The position numbers and the translations under genes were made by a program. The notes beneath the pieces are model-generated. The model saw nothing but the letters and a program-made list of their open reading frames with translations, searched no databases and was not told where the DNA came from. Below are positions 42,498-51,808 of a DNA stretch of 64,000 nucleotides, piece after piece (positions within the stretch are counted from its first letter, which is position 1; each line of letters opens with the position of its first letter). The DNA is from Microvirga vignae (GTDB taxonomy: Bacteria; Pseudomonadota; Alphaproteobacteria; Rhizobiales; Beijerinckiaceae), in contig NZ_LCYG01000016.1 in NCBI RefSeq assembly GCF_001017175.1, positions 168,567-232,566 on the forward strand, written 5' to 3'.

Positions 42498-44486
42498 ATG
42501 TCTCTTGTTGGCTTGCGTTGGCCGTCTGTCAGGATACGTGTGGCGGCCCTGAGCGGGGTCATGGTGGTTGGATTCGCGGTGATCGGCGCCGTGTTTCAAA
42601 CGGGCCGGAGCGAAGTGGAAGCGGCTCTTGAGACGCAGCAGACTTACTTTGCCCTGGCCGAGAAGGCCTATCAGTTCCGCGGCCGGGCCGATGCTTTGAA
42701 AGCCGTGGCCCTGGAATGGACGGCAACCCGTCAGGGCCATCACGGACAAGCCTTTTTCGACCAGCACAAGGCTCTTGCTGCCCAGCTCGATGAGATGAGC
42801 TCCGCTCCAGGAGCCATCCTGATCGAGGCGGAGGTGAAGGAGCTCAGAGGTCGCTCGGCGACCATCATCGAGCAGGGCACCGTCCTCGACAAGCTCTACA
42901 CAGGCATTGGCTACAAGGCGGACGAAGGGGCACTGGGAAGTCTCCTGTCCGCAGAAGAGAACCTTGAGAAACTGGTCAGGCCGCTCGCTGGAAATGGTGA
43001 GGCGGCCTCCTTGCGTTTGTGGGCAGCGACCCTGGGCCTGTTCAGGCAGGAGGCCCGCGCCCGTCTCGTGATGGATGAGAGCCTGCTCGGCGCCTTCGAG
43101 GTCGATCAGGGCCGCTTCACCCGCGCCCTGGCGCAGCTTCCCGAGGAGATCGCCGCCGAGAAAGCGTCCATCCAGGAAGCCGGCGACGCCTATCAGAAGG
43201 CCTTCAGTTCCTGGGCGGAGCTGGAGCAGCAGGTTGCAGGCCAGGGCGAGCGCCTGAAAGGTCAGTTCGACCTGCTCGTGCCCGTGCTCGACCAGCTCCT
43301 GGCCAAGGTCCACACCGAAGCACAGAGGACCGCTGAGGCCCTCACGGCGTCGCAGCAGCGCACTTTCACCCTGATTCTCTGGGCCATGGGCATCACGCTG
43401 CTGCTGGGTCTGGCCCTGAACTTCCTCGTCGGCAGATCCATCTCCTTGCCTCTCTCCCACCTGCAGCAGGCCATGAAGCGCTTGGCCGATGGTGACGCAA
43501 GCGTCGAGGTTCCCTCGACGCTTGCGTCCGACGAGATCGGCGCCATGGCGCGCACGGTTCTGGTCTTCCGCGACAATGCCCGCGAGCGCGAGCGGCTGAC
43601 GCAGGAGCGCGAAGGGCAGGCTGCCTTCGAGGCGCAGCGCGCCCAGACCATTGCCGAGGCGATTGCCAGCTTCGATGCCTCCGTGGAGCAGATCCTCGGC
43701 GAGGTCCGCCGCGCTACCGGCGATCTCACGGCCGCTTCCGGAGAACTGGAGGGGTCGGCCAATCAGGTCACTCAACAGGCACAGGTCGCCGGCACTGCCT
43801 CGTCGCGCACGTCGCAGAACATGGCGGCCGTGGCGAGCGCGGCGGAAGAGCTCGATGCGTCGTTGGCCGAAGTGGCTGCTCAGACGAATGCTTCAACCCG
43901 AGCTTCTGAGCGCGCCGTGGCGGAGGCACGCGGCGCTTCCGGCAGCATGACGGTTCTGGCGGAGGCGACCTCCCATATCGGACAGGTGGCCGATCTCATC
44001 CGCACCATCGCGTCCCAGACCAACCTGCTGGCGCTCAACGCCACCATCGAGGCGGCGCGCGCCGGCGAGGCCGGCAAGGGCTTTGCGGTCGTCGCATCTG
44101 AGGTGAAGGATCTGGCGGGCCAGACATCCAAGGCGACGGAGGAGATCGCACGGCAGATCGAGGCGGTGCAGGCCGCCTCCCGCGAGACGCTCGTGGCGCT
44201 CGGCTCCGTGCAGGCCTCCGTCGACGATCTCGCAGGCGTGGTCTCCGCGGTTGCAGGCACCGTGAGCCAGCAGACGGTGGCGGTCTCCGACATCGCCCGC
44301 TCGGTCGCTCAGGTCTCGACGGAAGCGCAGGCTGGAGCCTCGGCCATCGAGACTACCGAGACGGTCGCCGTCCGCTCTCTCGATGCGGCCCGCGCCGTGG
44401 CGAATCTCTCGGCTGCGCTGGACGGCCAAGCCGAGCGCCTCGGCCGTGAGATCCATCAGTTCCTCGCCAGCGTCAGGGCTGCCTGA
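42498..44486 (+). CDS. Methyl-accepting chemotaxis protein
   Basis: 662-residue chemoreceptor. N-terminal helix (about 18-36), a helical sensor region, a second helix (about 292-316, [20 protein letters not shown]), a HAMP segment ([17 protein letters not shown]), and the signalling domain with the conserved hairpin [20 protein letters not shown]. No CheR tether pentapeptide at the end. The ligand cannot be read. Alone between ptsN and a convergent SIMPL gene. Confidence 0.93.
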   Translation: MSLVGLRWPSVRIRVAALSGVMVVGFAVIGAVFQTGRSEVEAALETQQTYFALAEKAYQFRGRADALKAVALEWTATRQGHHGQAFFDQHKALAAQLDEMSSAPGAILIEAEVKELRGRSATIIEQGTVLDKLYTGIGYKADEGALGSLLSAEENLEKLVRPLAGNGEAASLRLWAATLGLFRQEARARLVMDESLLGAFEVDQGRFTRALAQLPEEIAAEKASIQEAGDAYQKAFSSWAELEQQVAGQGERLKGQFDLLVPVLDQLLAKVHTEAQRTAEALTASQQRTFTLILWAMGITLLLGLALNFLVGRSISLPLSHLQQAMKRLADGDASVEVPSTLASDEIGAMARTVLVFRDNARERERLTQEREGQAAFEAQRAQTIAEAIASFDASVEQILGEVRRATGDLTAASGELEGSANQVTQQAQVAGTASSRTSQNMAAVASAAEELDASLAEVAAQTNASTRASERAVAEARGASGSMTVLAEATSHIGQVADLIRTIASQTNLLALNATIEAARAGEAGKGFAVVASEVKDLAGQTSKATEEIARQIEAVQAASRETLVALGSVQASVDDLAGVVSAVAGTVSQQTVAVSDIARSVAQVSTEAQAGASAIETTETVAVRSLDAARAVANLSAALDGQAERLGREIHQFLASVRAA

Positions 44487-44496
44487 CGCTGACCCA

Positions 44497-45225
44497 TCAA
44501 GGCTTCGGGGCGATTTCCCAGACGAGCTGCACGTTGGCGGTGTAGCGGATCGTGGCCGGGGGCACGAGCGGGATGGCGTCGGCGCCCTTCGCCATGGCGG
44601 CCCGCATCCGCATCATCTCAGGCTGCGGTTCGACAGGTTGGGCGGAACCGTCCCGGATCTCCAAGACGCGGCCCAGCTCAACGCCTGCGGCGGCGGCATA
44701 GACGTCCGCCTGACGCTTGGCATCGCGAACGGCTGCTTCGCGGGCCTTGTCTCCGCCTTCCTCTTGCCGGTCGAGCCCGAAGGAGACGGATTGGAAGGTC
44801 ATGTCGTCGCTGGCGAGGATCTCGCCCGCGAGCTGGCCGACCCCATCGATGTCGCGTGTTTTGATTCGCAGCTGGTGATTGGCGGAAAACTTGGGCTGCT
44901 TGATCTCCCGGCCGTCGGGGCCGATCTGCTGCGGCGTCTGGAAGACCTGGAAATTTGCCGTCTGGATATCTTCCTTCTTGATCCCGATGCCTTGGATGCG
45001 GGCAAGCACACGCTCCGTTCCTGCGCGATTGGCGTTCGTCGCCTGCGCCACCGTATCGCCCTTGGTCTCCACGCTGAAGAAGATGGTGGCGAAATCCGGC
45101 TTCAGCTCGGCTTCGCCGGTCCCCATCACGCTGATGGCCGGCTGGCGTGGAGCGGGGACTTGGGCGAGAGCCGGGGAGACAAGGCCGAGGGCAAGGCTAA
45201 GAGCCGCTGCAAGGGCGAGGCGCAT
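44497..45225 (-). CDS. SIMPL-domain (DUF541) secreted protein
   Basis: 242-residue exported protein. Signal peptide about 1-22 (LALGLVSPALAQ) then the SIMPL domain: ISVMGTGEAELKPDFATIFF near 30-49, SANHQLRIKTRDID and DAKRQADVYAAAAGVELG. SIMPL proteins form periplasmic or outer-surface oligomers, some linked to oxidative stress; the function is poorly known. The ATG at 45225 is preferred to an in-frame GTG/CTG-like extension. Confidence 0.88.
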   Translation of the reverse strand: MRLALAAALSLALGLVSPALAQVPAPRQPAISVMGTGEAELKPDFATIFFSVETKGDTVAQATNANRAGTERVLARIQGIGIKKEDIQTANFQVFQTPQQIGPDGREIKQPKFSANHQLRIKTRDIDGVGQLAGEILASDDMTFQSVSFGLDRQEEGGDKAREAAVRDAKRQADVYAAAAGVELGRVLEIRDGSAQPVEPQPEMMRMRAAMAKGADAIPLVPPATIRYTANVQLVWEIAPKP

Positions 45226-45240
45226 TGCTGAAAAGTCCTT

Positions 45241-45274
45241 CCGAAAACAAAAGCTCCACCCGAAGGCGGAGCTT
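45241..45274 (-). terminator. Intrinsic terminator of the polyamine-binding protein gene
   Basis: Reverse-strand stem AAGCTCCGCC-TTCG-GGTGGAGCTT followed by TTGTTTTC, a GC-rich hairpin with a T-run. It ends the transcript of the PotF-like gene stopping at 45317. Confidence 0.82.
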
Positions 45275-45316
45275 GATGGGCGCAACAATCATTCAGGACG
45301 AATCCTGAGCGGGCGA

Positions 45317-46402
45317 TTAACGGCCCGTCTTTACCCGGGTCCACAGGCGGGTGACGGTGCGCTGCGAGCGCTCGTCATAAGCTGTGTTGGTGAAGAGGCG
45401 CTTCATGGTGGCCTCATCCGGATAGATGCCGGGGTCGTTGAGGATCGCCGGATCGATATGCTGCTTGGCGGCGAGGTTGCCCGAGGCATAGGACACGTAG
45501 TTCGTGTTCATGGCGGCGATTTCGGGCTTCAGCATGAAGTTGATGAACTCATGCGCCTCGGCCACGTTCTTGGCATCCGCCGGGATCACGAAGCTGTCGA
45601 ACCACATCAGTGCGCCCTCGCGCGGGATCACATAGGCGATCTCCACATTGTTCTTGGCTTCCTCGGCGCGCTTCTTGGCCTGGATCATGTCGCCCGAATA
45701 GCCCACCGCCACGCAGATATCGCCGTTGGCGAGCGCATTGATGTACTCGGAGGAATGGAACTTCTGAATATTGCCGCGGATGCGGAAGAGTGCGTCCCCT
45801 GCCTTGGTCAGATCCTCGTTGCGCTTGGAATCGGGGTTGAGGCCCAGGTAAGCCATCACACCGGGGAAGAGATCTTCAGGGCTGTCCAGCATGTAGATGC
45901 CGCAGGCCTTCAGCTTCGAGGCGATCTCCGGCTTCATTACGAGATCCCAGGTGTTGAGTGGCACGTCGCCCAGGATCTCCTTCACCTTCTTCACGTTGAG
46001 GCCGATGCCGGTGGTGCCCCACATGTAGTTCACGGCATATTGGTTGCCCGGATCGAACACGGCGAGGCGCTGCGTCACGTCCGGCCACTGGTTCGACAGG
46101 TTCGTAAGCTTCGACTTGTCGAGTTTCTGGAACACCTTGGCGCCGATCAGGCGCTGCACGAACGGACCTGAGGGCACCACGATATCGTAGCCGGACTTGC
46201 CGGCGAGAAGCTTCGTCTCGACGATCTCGTTGTTGTCGTAGGTGTCGTAGACCACCTTGATGCCAGTCTGTTTCGTGAACTCGTCCAGCGCCTTCGGGTC
46301 CACGTAATCGGACCAGTTATAGACATTGACCACACGCTCTTGAGCGGCGGCGCCGGTCACAAGCCCCAAGGTGAGGGCAACGGAGGCGAGAAGGCGGAAC
46401 AT
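45317..46402 (-). CDS. Polyamine ABC transporter substrate-binding protein (PotD/PotF-like)
   Basis: 361-residue periplasmic binding protein. Signal peptide about 1-20 (LGLVTGAAAQ), then VNVYNWSDYVDPKALDEFTKQ, the typical PotF start, plus YDNNEIVETKLLAG and the ligand-box Trp/Asp residues (SGDMIQAKK, VIPREGALMWFDSFVIP). Binds putrescine or spermidine for an ABC importer. Its permease and ATPase genes are not adjacent, so it is an orphan binding protein or feeds a distant importer. ATG 46402; the in-frame extension upstream lies in a repeat. Confidence 0.9.
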   Translation of the reverse strand: MFRLLASVALTLGLVTGAAAQERVVNVYNWSDYVDPKALDEFTKQTGIKVVYDTYDNNEIVETKLLAGKSGYDIVVPSGPFVQRLIGAKVFQKLDKSKLTNLSNQWPDVTQRLAVFDPGNQYAVNYMWGTTGIGLNVKKVKEILGDVPLNTWDLVMKPEIASKLKACGIYMLDSPEDLFPGVMAYLGLNPDSKRNEDLTKAGDALFRIRGNIQKFHSSEYINALANGDICVAVGYSGDMIQAKKRAEEAKNNVEIAYVIPREGALMWFDSFVIPADAKNVAEAHEFINFMLKPEIAAMNTNYVSYASGNLAAKQHIDPAILNDPGIYPDEATMKRLFTNTAYDERSQRTVTRLWTRVKTGR

Positions 46403-46442
46403 TGAGGGCGGAACTCCTGAAAAAGAGAAAAGCCTTGGTCGG

Positions 46443-46560
46443 CTAGAGCATCGGACCCAAAAGTGGAGGCCACTTTTGGGATTCAATCCGATGCTTTCTT
46501 CTATAGCGAGCGCATCGTTCGAGCGGAAAACCGGATCCGGTTTTCCGCTCGATGTGCTAG
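46443..46560 (+). repeat. Dispersed two-hairpin intergenic repeat, copy 5
   Basis: CTAGAGCATCGGACCC-AAAAGTGG...CCACTTTTGGG...CCGATGC, then GCGCATCGTTCGAGCGGAAAACCGGATCC...GGTTTTCCGCTC...GTGCTAG. In this copy the second hairpin closes on GAGCGGAAAACCGG/CCGGTTTTCCGCTC. The neighbouring 46561-46678 holds no gene that I can support. Confidence 0.85.
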
Positions 46561-46678
46561 GCGTTTAATTGAAGTCCGAATGATCCGCCCGTCAAGGCTG
46601 CTTTGGATCCATCCCTGCCGTTAGCCTGATCAGGCCTCCGTCCAAGGCAGCTTCCGGAACGGGCCGTTCTTGATGCGC

Positions 46679-47833
46679 TCAGGCCGCCCGCTTCACCACG
46701 TCGGCCAGCCGCTCCAGGCCTGCGTCGAGGGTGGAATCCTTCTTGGCGAAGCAGAAGCGCACCACGTTCTTCACCGCCCCTTCCGCGTAGAAGGCGGAGA
46801 CCGGAATGGCGGCGACACCATGCTCCATGACGAGGCGGCGGCAGAAGGCGACATCGTCGGTCTCGCCCAGAGGCGTGATGTCGATGTTGAGGAAGTAGGT
46901 GCCCTGGCTCGGGATCACGTTGAAGCCGAGCGTCCTCAAACCTTCCGTGAAGCGGTCGCGGCTGCGGGTGAAGTTTTTCCGCATGTCCTCGAAATAGCTG
47001 TCGTCCTTGGCCAGGCCGTAGGCCACGGCGACCTGCAGGTTCGGGGCAGTGGTGAAGGTGAGGAACTGGTGGGATTTCGCCAGCACCTTCATGATGTGCG
47101 GGGCGGCAGCCACGAAGCCCACCTTCCAGCCCGTGAGGCTGAAAATCTTTCCCGCCGAGCCGATCTTCACCGAGCGGTCGCGCATGCCCTCCAATCCCAG
47201 CACCGGCTGATGCTTGCGGCCGTCGAACACCACGTGCTCCCACACCTCGTCCGAGATCGCGATCGCATCGAACTTGCGGCAGAATTCCGCGAGCAGGCCT
47301 AGATCCTCGTTCGAGAACACGGTCGCCGTGGGATTGAGCGGGTTGTTGAACACCACGGCCTTGGTCTTCGGCGAGAAGGCCTTCGACAGAGCTTCTTCCG
47401 TCAGCCGGAAATGGGGGGGCTGGAGCGTGACGAATTTCGGAATGCCGCCGGCAAGCCGCACGAGGGGCAGATAGGCGTCATACATGGGCTCGAACAGCAC
47501 CACCTCGTCGCCCGGCTCCACGATGCCGAGGATCGCGCCGGCGAGCGCCTCCGTCGCGCCGGAGGTCACCATCACTTCGGTGTTCGCATCGAGATCGAGG
47601 CCCTGCCAGTGCTTGTAGTGGGCGGCAATCGCGGAGCGCAGCTCCGGAATGCCCATCATCGAGGGATACTGATTGTAGCCATTGAGCACCGCATCCGCCG
47701 CCGCGCGCCGCACGTCCTCCGGCCCCGGATCGTCCGGGAAGCCCTGGCCGAGATTGATGGCGCCGGTCTCCCGGGCAAGGCTCGACATGACCTCGAAGAC
47801 GGTGGTGGGCAGGTTGGCGAACAAACGATTCAT
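46679..47833 (-). CDS. PLP-dependent aminotransferase, class I/II
   Basis: 384-residue fold-type I aminotransferase. Substrate/cofactor motifs are NPLNPTATVFS, AIAISDEVWEHVVFDG and the PLP lysine in IGSAGKIFSLTGWKVG. The N-terminal GAINLGQGFPDDPGPEDV points to the YbdL/kynurenine-type (methionine/glutamine) aminotransferases. Substrate not determined. Monocistronic; divergent from the FecCD importer genes. Confidence 0.9.
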   Translation of the reverse strand: MNRLFANLPTTVFEVMSSLARETGAINLGQGFPDDPGPEDVRRAAADAVLNGYNQYPSMMGIPELRSAIAAHYKHWQGLDLDANTEVMVTSGATEALAGAILGIVEPGDEVVLFEPMYDAYLPLVRLAGGIPKFVTLQPPHFRLTEEALSKAFSPKTKAVVFNNPLNPTATVFSNEDLGLLAEFCRKFDAIAISDEVWEHVVFDGRKHQPVLGLEGMRDRSVKIGSAGKIFSLTGWKVGFVAAAPHIMKVLAKSHQFLTFTTAPNLQVAVAYGLAKDDSYFEDMRKNFTRSRDRFTEGLRTLGFNVIPSQGTYFLNIDITPLGETDDVAFCRRLVMEHGVAAIPVSAFYAEGAVKNVVRFCFAKKDSTLDAGLERLADVVKRAA

Positions 47834-47966
47834 GCCGGCTCCTCAAGCAATGCGCGATGACGTGGATGCGTTCGTACCACGGAAGAACGCCAGGGTTGAA
47901 CCCGTAACATAGGGTGACACCTGACGATGCTGTTGCTATCGCGGATGCGTCAACACCGATTCCTTC

Positions 47967-48971
47967 ATGCGCTCGTCCCGGCTGCCTCTCATCTTCGGCC
48001 TCATCCTCCTCGTCGGAGCCTTGAGCCTCGCCTCCCTCGTCATCGGGCCTGCCCCGATTACGCCCTTCAAGGCGTTGACGGCGCTCGTCTCGGATCAGGG
48101 CAGTACGAGCATCGTCGTGCGCGACATCCGCTTGCCCAGGACGCTGCTCGCTCTCCTGATCGGCTGGATCTTCGGTCTCACGGGAGCGGGCCTTCAAGGA
48201 TTGTTGCGCAATCCGCTCGCCGACACGGCGGTGTTCGGCGCGCCGCAGGCGGCCGCCTTCGGCGCGGTGCTGGTGCTCTATTCCGGCCTCGTGGGCGCGC
48301 TCTCCTGGGCGCTGCCCTTTGCGGCGATCCTCGGGGCGCTTCTCTCCGTCGCGCTCGTGGTGACGGTGGCCGGGCGCAGGGCCACCGTGGTGGTTCTCGT
48401 TCTATCAGGGCTCGCCGTCGGAAGTCTTGCGGGGGCAGGCACTTCGCTGGCCATCAGCCTCTCGCCCAATCCCTTCGCCGTCACCGAGATCGTGTTCTGG
48501 TTGCTGGGCTCCTTCGAGGATCGCTCGATCATCCATGTCTGGCTCGCAGCGCCGTTTATCCTTGCGGCCTCCGTCCTTGTCCTGTCCTCCTCGACAGGCT
48601 TGCGGGCGCTGGCTCTCGGCGAGGAGACCGCACGGAGCCTCGGCGTCGACGTGATGCGCCTGCGGCTTCTGCTGGTGGCAGGGGCTGCCATCGGCACCGG
48701 AGCTTCAGTGGCGGTCGTGGGTTCGATCGGTTTCGTCGGCCTCGTCGCACCTCATCTGGTGCGTCCCTTCGCAGGCTACGATCCCGCCCGGACCCTCGTT
48801 CCCTCAGGCTTGGCGGGGGCGGCCTTGCTGCTCGCCGCCGACTGCGCGGTGCGCCTCATCCCGTCCCAGACGGAGATCAAGGTCGGCGTGCTCACCGCCA
48901 TTCTCGGCGTGCCGTTCTTTCTCTGGGTCATCGCCCGTCGCAAGGCCGAGCTCGCGGAGATGCCCGTATGA
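47967..48971 (+). CDS. FecCD/BtuC-type ABC transporter permease
   Basis: 334-residue permease with about ten helices; TGAGLQGLLRNPLADTAVFG and GSIGFVGLVAPHLVRPFAG are the classic FecCD motifs. The family imports Fe(III)-siderophores, heme or cobalamin. The ATPase follows with ATGA overlap, but no binding protein or TonB receptor lies nearby, and no cobalamin riboswitch is visible. A GGGTTGAACCC palindrome (47893-47903) lies upstream. Start is ATG 47967. Confidence 0.9.
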   Translation: MRSSRLPLIFGLILLVGALSLASLVIGPAPITPFKALTALVSDQGSTSIVVRDIRLPRTLLALLIGWIFGLTGAGLQGLLRNPLADTAVFGAPQAAAFGAVLVLYSGLVGALSWALPFAAILGALLSVALVVTVAGRRATVVVLVLSGLAVGSLAGAGTSLAISLSPNPFAVTEIVFWLLGSFEDRSIIHVWLAAPFILAASVLVLSSSTGLRALALGEETARSLGVDVMRLRLLLVAGAAIGTGASVAVVGSIGFVGLVAPHLVRPFAGYDPARTLVPSGLAGAALLLAADCAVRLIPSQTEIKVGVLTAILGVPFFLWVIARRKAELAEMPV

Positions 48972-49762
48972 CCGAGCTTCGCGCCCGTTCGCTCGCTGTC
49001 GATCTTGGCCAACGCCATGCGCTCTCACGTGTCGATCTCACGCTGCCCTCAGGTCGTCTCACCGTGATCGTGGGGCCCAACGGCGCGGGCAAGACCACGC
49101 TGATGCGCACCCTGGCCGGGTTGCTCGAACCGACCGCGGGGCAGGTGACACTCGATGGGCAGCCGGTTTCACGCATGAGCGCCGGAGAGCGGTCGCGCTG
49201 CATCGCCTATCTGCCACAGGGCGGGAACGTCGCCTGGCCCCTGCCTGTGGCCGATGTCATCGCGCTCGGCCGTCTTCCTCATGGCGAAAAGCCCGACAGC
49301 CTGTCATTGAAGGGCCAGGAGGCGGTAGCCGCTGCAATTCACGCGGCCGACCTCGAAGGCTTCGAGAATCGGCCGGCCACGGAACTATCGGGCGGCGAAC
49401 GTGCCCGTGTGCTTCTAGCCCGCGCTCTCGCGACGCAGGCCCGGGTTCTCCTCGCCGACGAACCCGTCGCCGCGCTCGATCCGCGCCATCAGCTCATCGT
49501 TCTCGATGTCCTCAAAGAGCAGGCCAGAGCCGGCACGACGGTTGCGGCCATCATGCACGATCTGACCTTGGCGGCACGCTTCGCAGATGAGATCATCCTG
49601 CTGAATCAAGGAATTGTTGCCGCCTCCGGTCCGCCCGAAGCGGTTTTGACGGAGGAGCTGCTTGCCGCCAATTTCGGGATCCAGGCGCATGTCTCGCACG
49701 ACGGAGGACATCTCGTCGTGGTGGCGGACCGCCCGCTGGCGGAACCCGGGCAGGGAGGCTGA
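48968..49762 (+). CDS. FecE/BtuD-type ABC transporter ATP-binding protein
   Basis: 264-residue ATPase. Walker A GPNGAGKTTL, Q-loop YLPQGGNVAW, signature LSGGERARVLLARAL, Walker B LLADEPVAALDPRHQ and H-loop MHDLTLAARFAD are intact. ATG 48968 overlaps the permease stop. Powers the FecCD permease for iron-siderophore, heme or cobalamin import. The longer in-frame reading from 47927 overlaps the permease gene in another frame and is not real. Confidence 0.92.
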   Translation: MTELRARSLAVDLGQRHALSRVDLTLPSGRLTVIVGPNGAGKTTLMRTLAGLLEPTAGQVTLDGQPVSRMSAGERSRCIAYLPQGGNVAWPLPVADVIALGRLPHGEKPDSLSLKGQEAVAAAIHAADLEGFENRPATELSGGERARVLLARALATQARVLLADEPVAALDPRHQLIVLDVLKEQARAGTTVAAIMHDLTLAARFADEIILLNQGIVAASGPPEAVLTEELLAANFGIQAHVSHDGGHLVVVADRPLAEPGQGG

Positions 49763-49843
49763 AGACCGTGAAACAGGTGATATTATTACATTGACAAAGG
49801 GGTGAGCCGGACCGATACCCCCGGTTTAACGTTTGGCAAGGCA

Positions 49844-51808
49844 ATGAATCGGCAGGAATTTAAGAAAGCTCTTATTATCGTGCATGATCTCGTGATGACG
49901 GGTGTGGCCGTCCCCGCGACCTTTATCGTGCGCTTTGAGGGACCACTTCTCCAGGAACGCTTGGTCCATCTGCCGATCTTTTTGCCACCTTTCATCGTCT
50001 TCGCAGGCGTCGTTTACTGGATTTTCCACCTCTACCGCTCCAAATGGCGCTTCGCTTCCCTGCCCGATCTGTTCAACATTTTCCGGGCCTCGACCGTCCT
50101 GGCGCTGGCACTCCTGATCACCGACTATATTGTGCTCTCGCCGCAGTTCTTCGGCTCGTTCTTCTTCGGCAAGATCACGATCGCCCTCTACTGGCTGATC
50201 CAGATGTTTCTGCTGGGCGGCCCGCGCTTGGCCTTCCGCTATTTCAAATATGCCCGCTCGCGCCACACCCTCGGCCGCGACTCGAACACGCCGATCCTGC
50301 TTCTGGGGCGCGGCACCGATATCGAGGTGATCCTGCGCGCCATCGAGACGGGCACGGTCAAGAAAATGCGCCCGCAGGGCATCCTGTCCTACCGTGTCGA
50401 TGATCTCGGGCAGTCGATACGCGGCGTGCCGGTGCTGGGCACCTTCACCGATCTCGATCAGGTGGTGCAGGATTTCCATGAGCGGGGTGAATCGATCCGC
50501 CGCCTCGTGGCGACGCCGAGCGCGCTCGTGCCTGAGGCCAATCCGGACATGCTGCTCGCCCGGGCTCGTCGCCTCGGCCTGCCGCTGGTCCGCGTGACCA
50601 GTCTCGGTGAAGGCATGCGTGATGCGGAGCTGGCACCGCTTGAGATCGAGGATCTTCTCTTACGCCCCACGGTGCAGATCGACCGGCAGCGGCTTGAAAA
50701 CTTCATTCGCGGCAAGCGTGTTCTCGTGACCGGCGGCGGCGGCTCTATCGGCTCGGAAATCTGCACGCGCGTCGTGGCTTTCGGCGCGAGCGATCTGATG
50801 ATCCTGGAGAGCTCCGAGCCGTCCCTGCACCACATCCTGGAAAATCCCACTCTTCTCTCCAGCGACACCAATGTCGACGGGGTCATCGCCGACGTGCGCG
50901 ACCGTACGCGGGTGCAGGAGGTGATGAACGATTTCCGTCCCGACGTGGTCTTCCACGCTGCCGCTCTCAAGCACGTTCCCTATCTCGAGCGGAACTGGGC
51001 CGAAGGCATCAAGACCAACGTGTTCGGTTCCGTGAACGTGGCCGACGCGGCGGTTGAGGCTGGCGTCTCGGAGATCGTGATGATCTCGACCGACAAGGCT
51101 ATCGATCCCGTCTCGATGCTGGGCGCGACCAAGCGGTTCGCCGAGATGTACGGCCAGGCACTCGATGCCGAGTTCATGGGCGGCAATGGTGCGACACGCA
51201 TCATCGCTGTGCGTTTCGGCAACGTGCTGGGTTCCGTCGGTTCCGTCGTGCCGAAGTTCAAGACGCAGATTGCCCGCGGCGGACCGATCACCGTCACGCA
51301 TCCCGACATGGTGCGCTATTTCATGACGACGCGCGAGGCGGCCGATCTCGTGCTCACCTCTGCCTCTCATGCGGGCGAGGACCGCATCCGCATGCAGAGT
51401 TCGAACAGCGACGAGCGCGCCTCCGTCTACGTGCTGAAGATGGGCCAGCCCGTGCGCATCTATGAGCTTGCCGAGCGCATGATCCGCCTCGCCGGCTATG
51501 AGCCTGGCGAGGATATCGAGATCTCCGTGACCGGCACGCGTCCCGGCGAGCGCCTGCACGAAATCCTGTTTGCCCGTGAAGAGCCCCGCACCGAGATCGG
51601 CATCGACGGCGTCATGGCCGCCAAGCCCATTTTCGCGGATCGTGCCAAAGTCGATCAGTGGCTGAAAACGCTGGCCAAGGCCGTTGTCGCTGGAGACCGC
51701 GCGGCGGCGGAGCGGGTGTTCGAGGAGGCGATTCCCGAATTCAAGCGTCGGCAGCAGACGCCGCAGCCTGCCGTGCCAGCTCAGCAAGTCCGTCTGGCGT
51801 CTCGGTAA
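49844..51808 (+). CDS. Membrane-bound UDP-sugar 4,6-dehydratase (CapD/WbpM-like)
   Basis: 654-residue polysaccharide biosynthesis protein. N-terminal membrane region (about 8-130, four helices) and CoA-binding-like domain, then an SDR domain with the nucleotide motif GGGGSIGSE, AALKHVPYLERN and MISTDKAIDPVSMLGATKR; the catalytic Tyr is replaced by Met (MLGATKR), as in WbpM/PglF. Makes a 4-keto-6-deoxy-UDP-HexNAc for O-antigen or capsule. ATG 49844 with AAGG; a GTG at 49802 is possible. Its 3' end overlaps the convergent SDR gene by 68 bases. Confidence 0.9.
   Translation: MNRQEFKKALIIVHDLVMTGVAVPATFIVRFEGPLLQERLVHLPIFLPPFIVFAGVVYWIFHLYRSKWRFASLPDLFNIFRASTVLALALLITDYIVLSPQFFGSFFFGKITIALYWLIQMFLLGGPRLAFRYFKYARSRHTLGRDSNTPILLLGRGTDIEVILRAIETGTVKKMRPQGILSYRVDDLGQSIRGVPVLGTFTDLDQVVQDFHERGESIRRLVATPSALVPEANPDMLLARARRLGLPLVRVTSLGEGMRDAELAPLEIEDLLLRPTVQIDRQRLENFIRGKRVLVTGGGGSIGSEICTRVVAFGASDLMILESSEPSLHHILENPTLLSSDTNVDGVIADVRDRTRVQEVMNDFRPDVVFHAAALKHVPYLERNWAEGIKTNVFGSVNVADAAVEAGVSEIVMISTDKAIDPVSMLGATKRFAEMYGQALDAEFMGGNGATRIIAVRFGNVLGSVGSVVPKFKTQIARGGPITVTHPDMVRYFMTTREAADLVLTSASHAGEDRIRMQSSNSDERASVYVLKMGQPVRIYELAERMIRLAGYEPGEDIEISVTGTRPGERLHEILFAREEPRTEIGIDGVMAAKPIFADRAKVDQWLKTLAKAVVAGDRAAAERVFEEAIPEFKRRQQTPQPAVPAQQVRLASR

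Noticed and set aside
47834..47966. Cobalamin riboswitch upstream of the FecCD permease
   Set aside because: The gap is only about 130 bases and the conserved B12-box and core stems were not found.
47927..48967. N-terminal extension of the FecE-type ATPase overlapping the permease
   Set aside because: Arg-rich shadow of the permease frame; the ATG at 48968 overlaps the permease stop and gives the family length.
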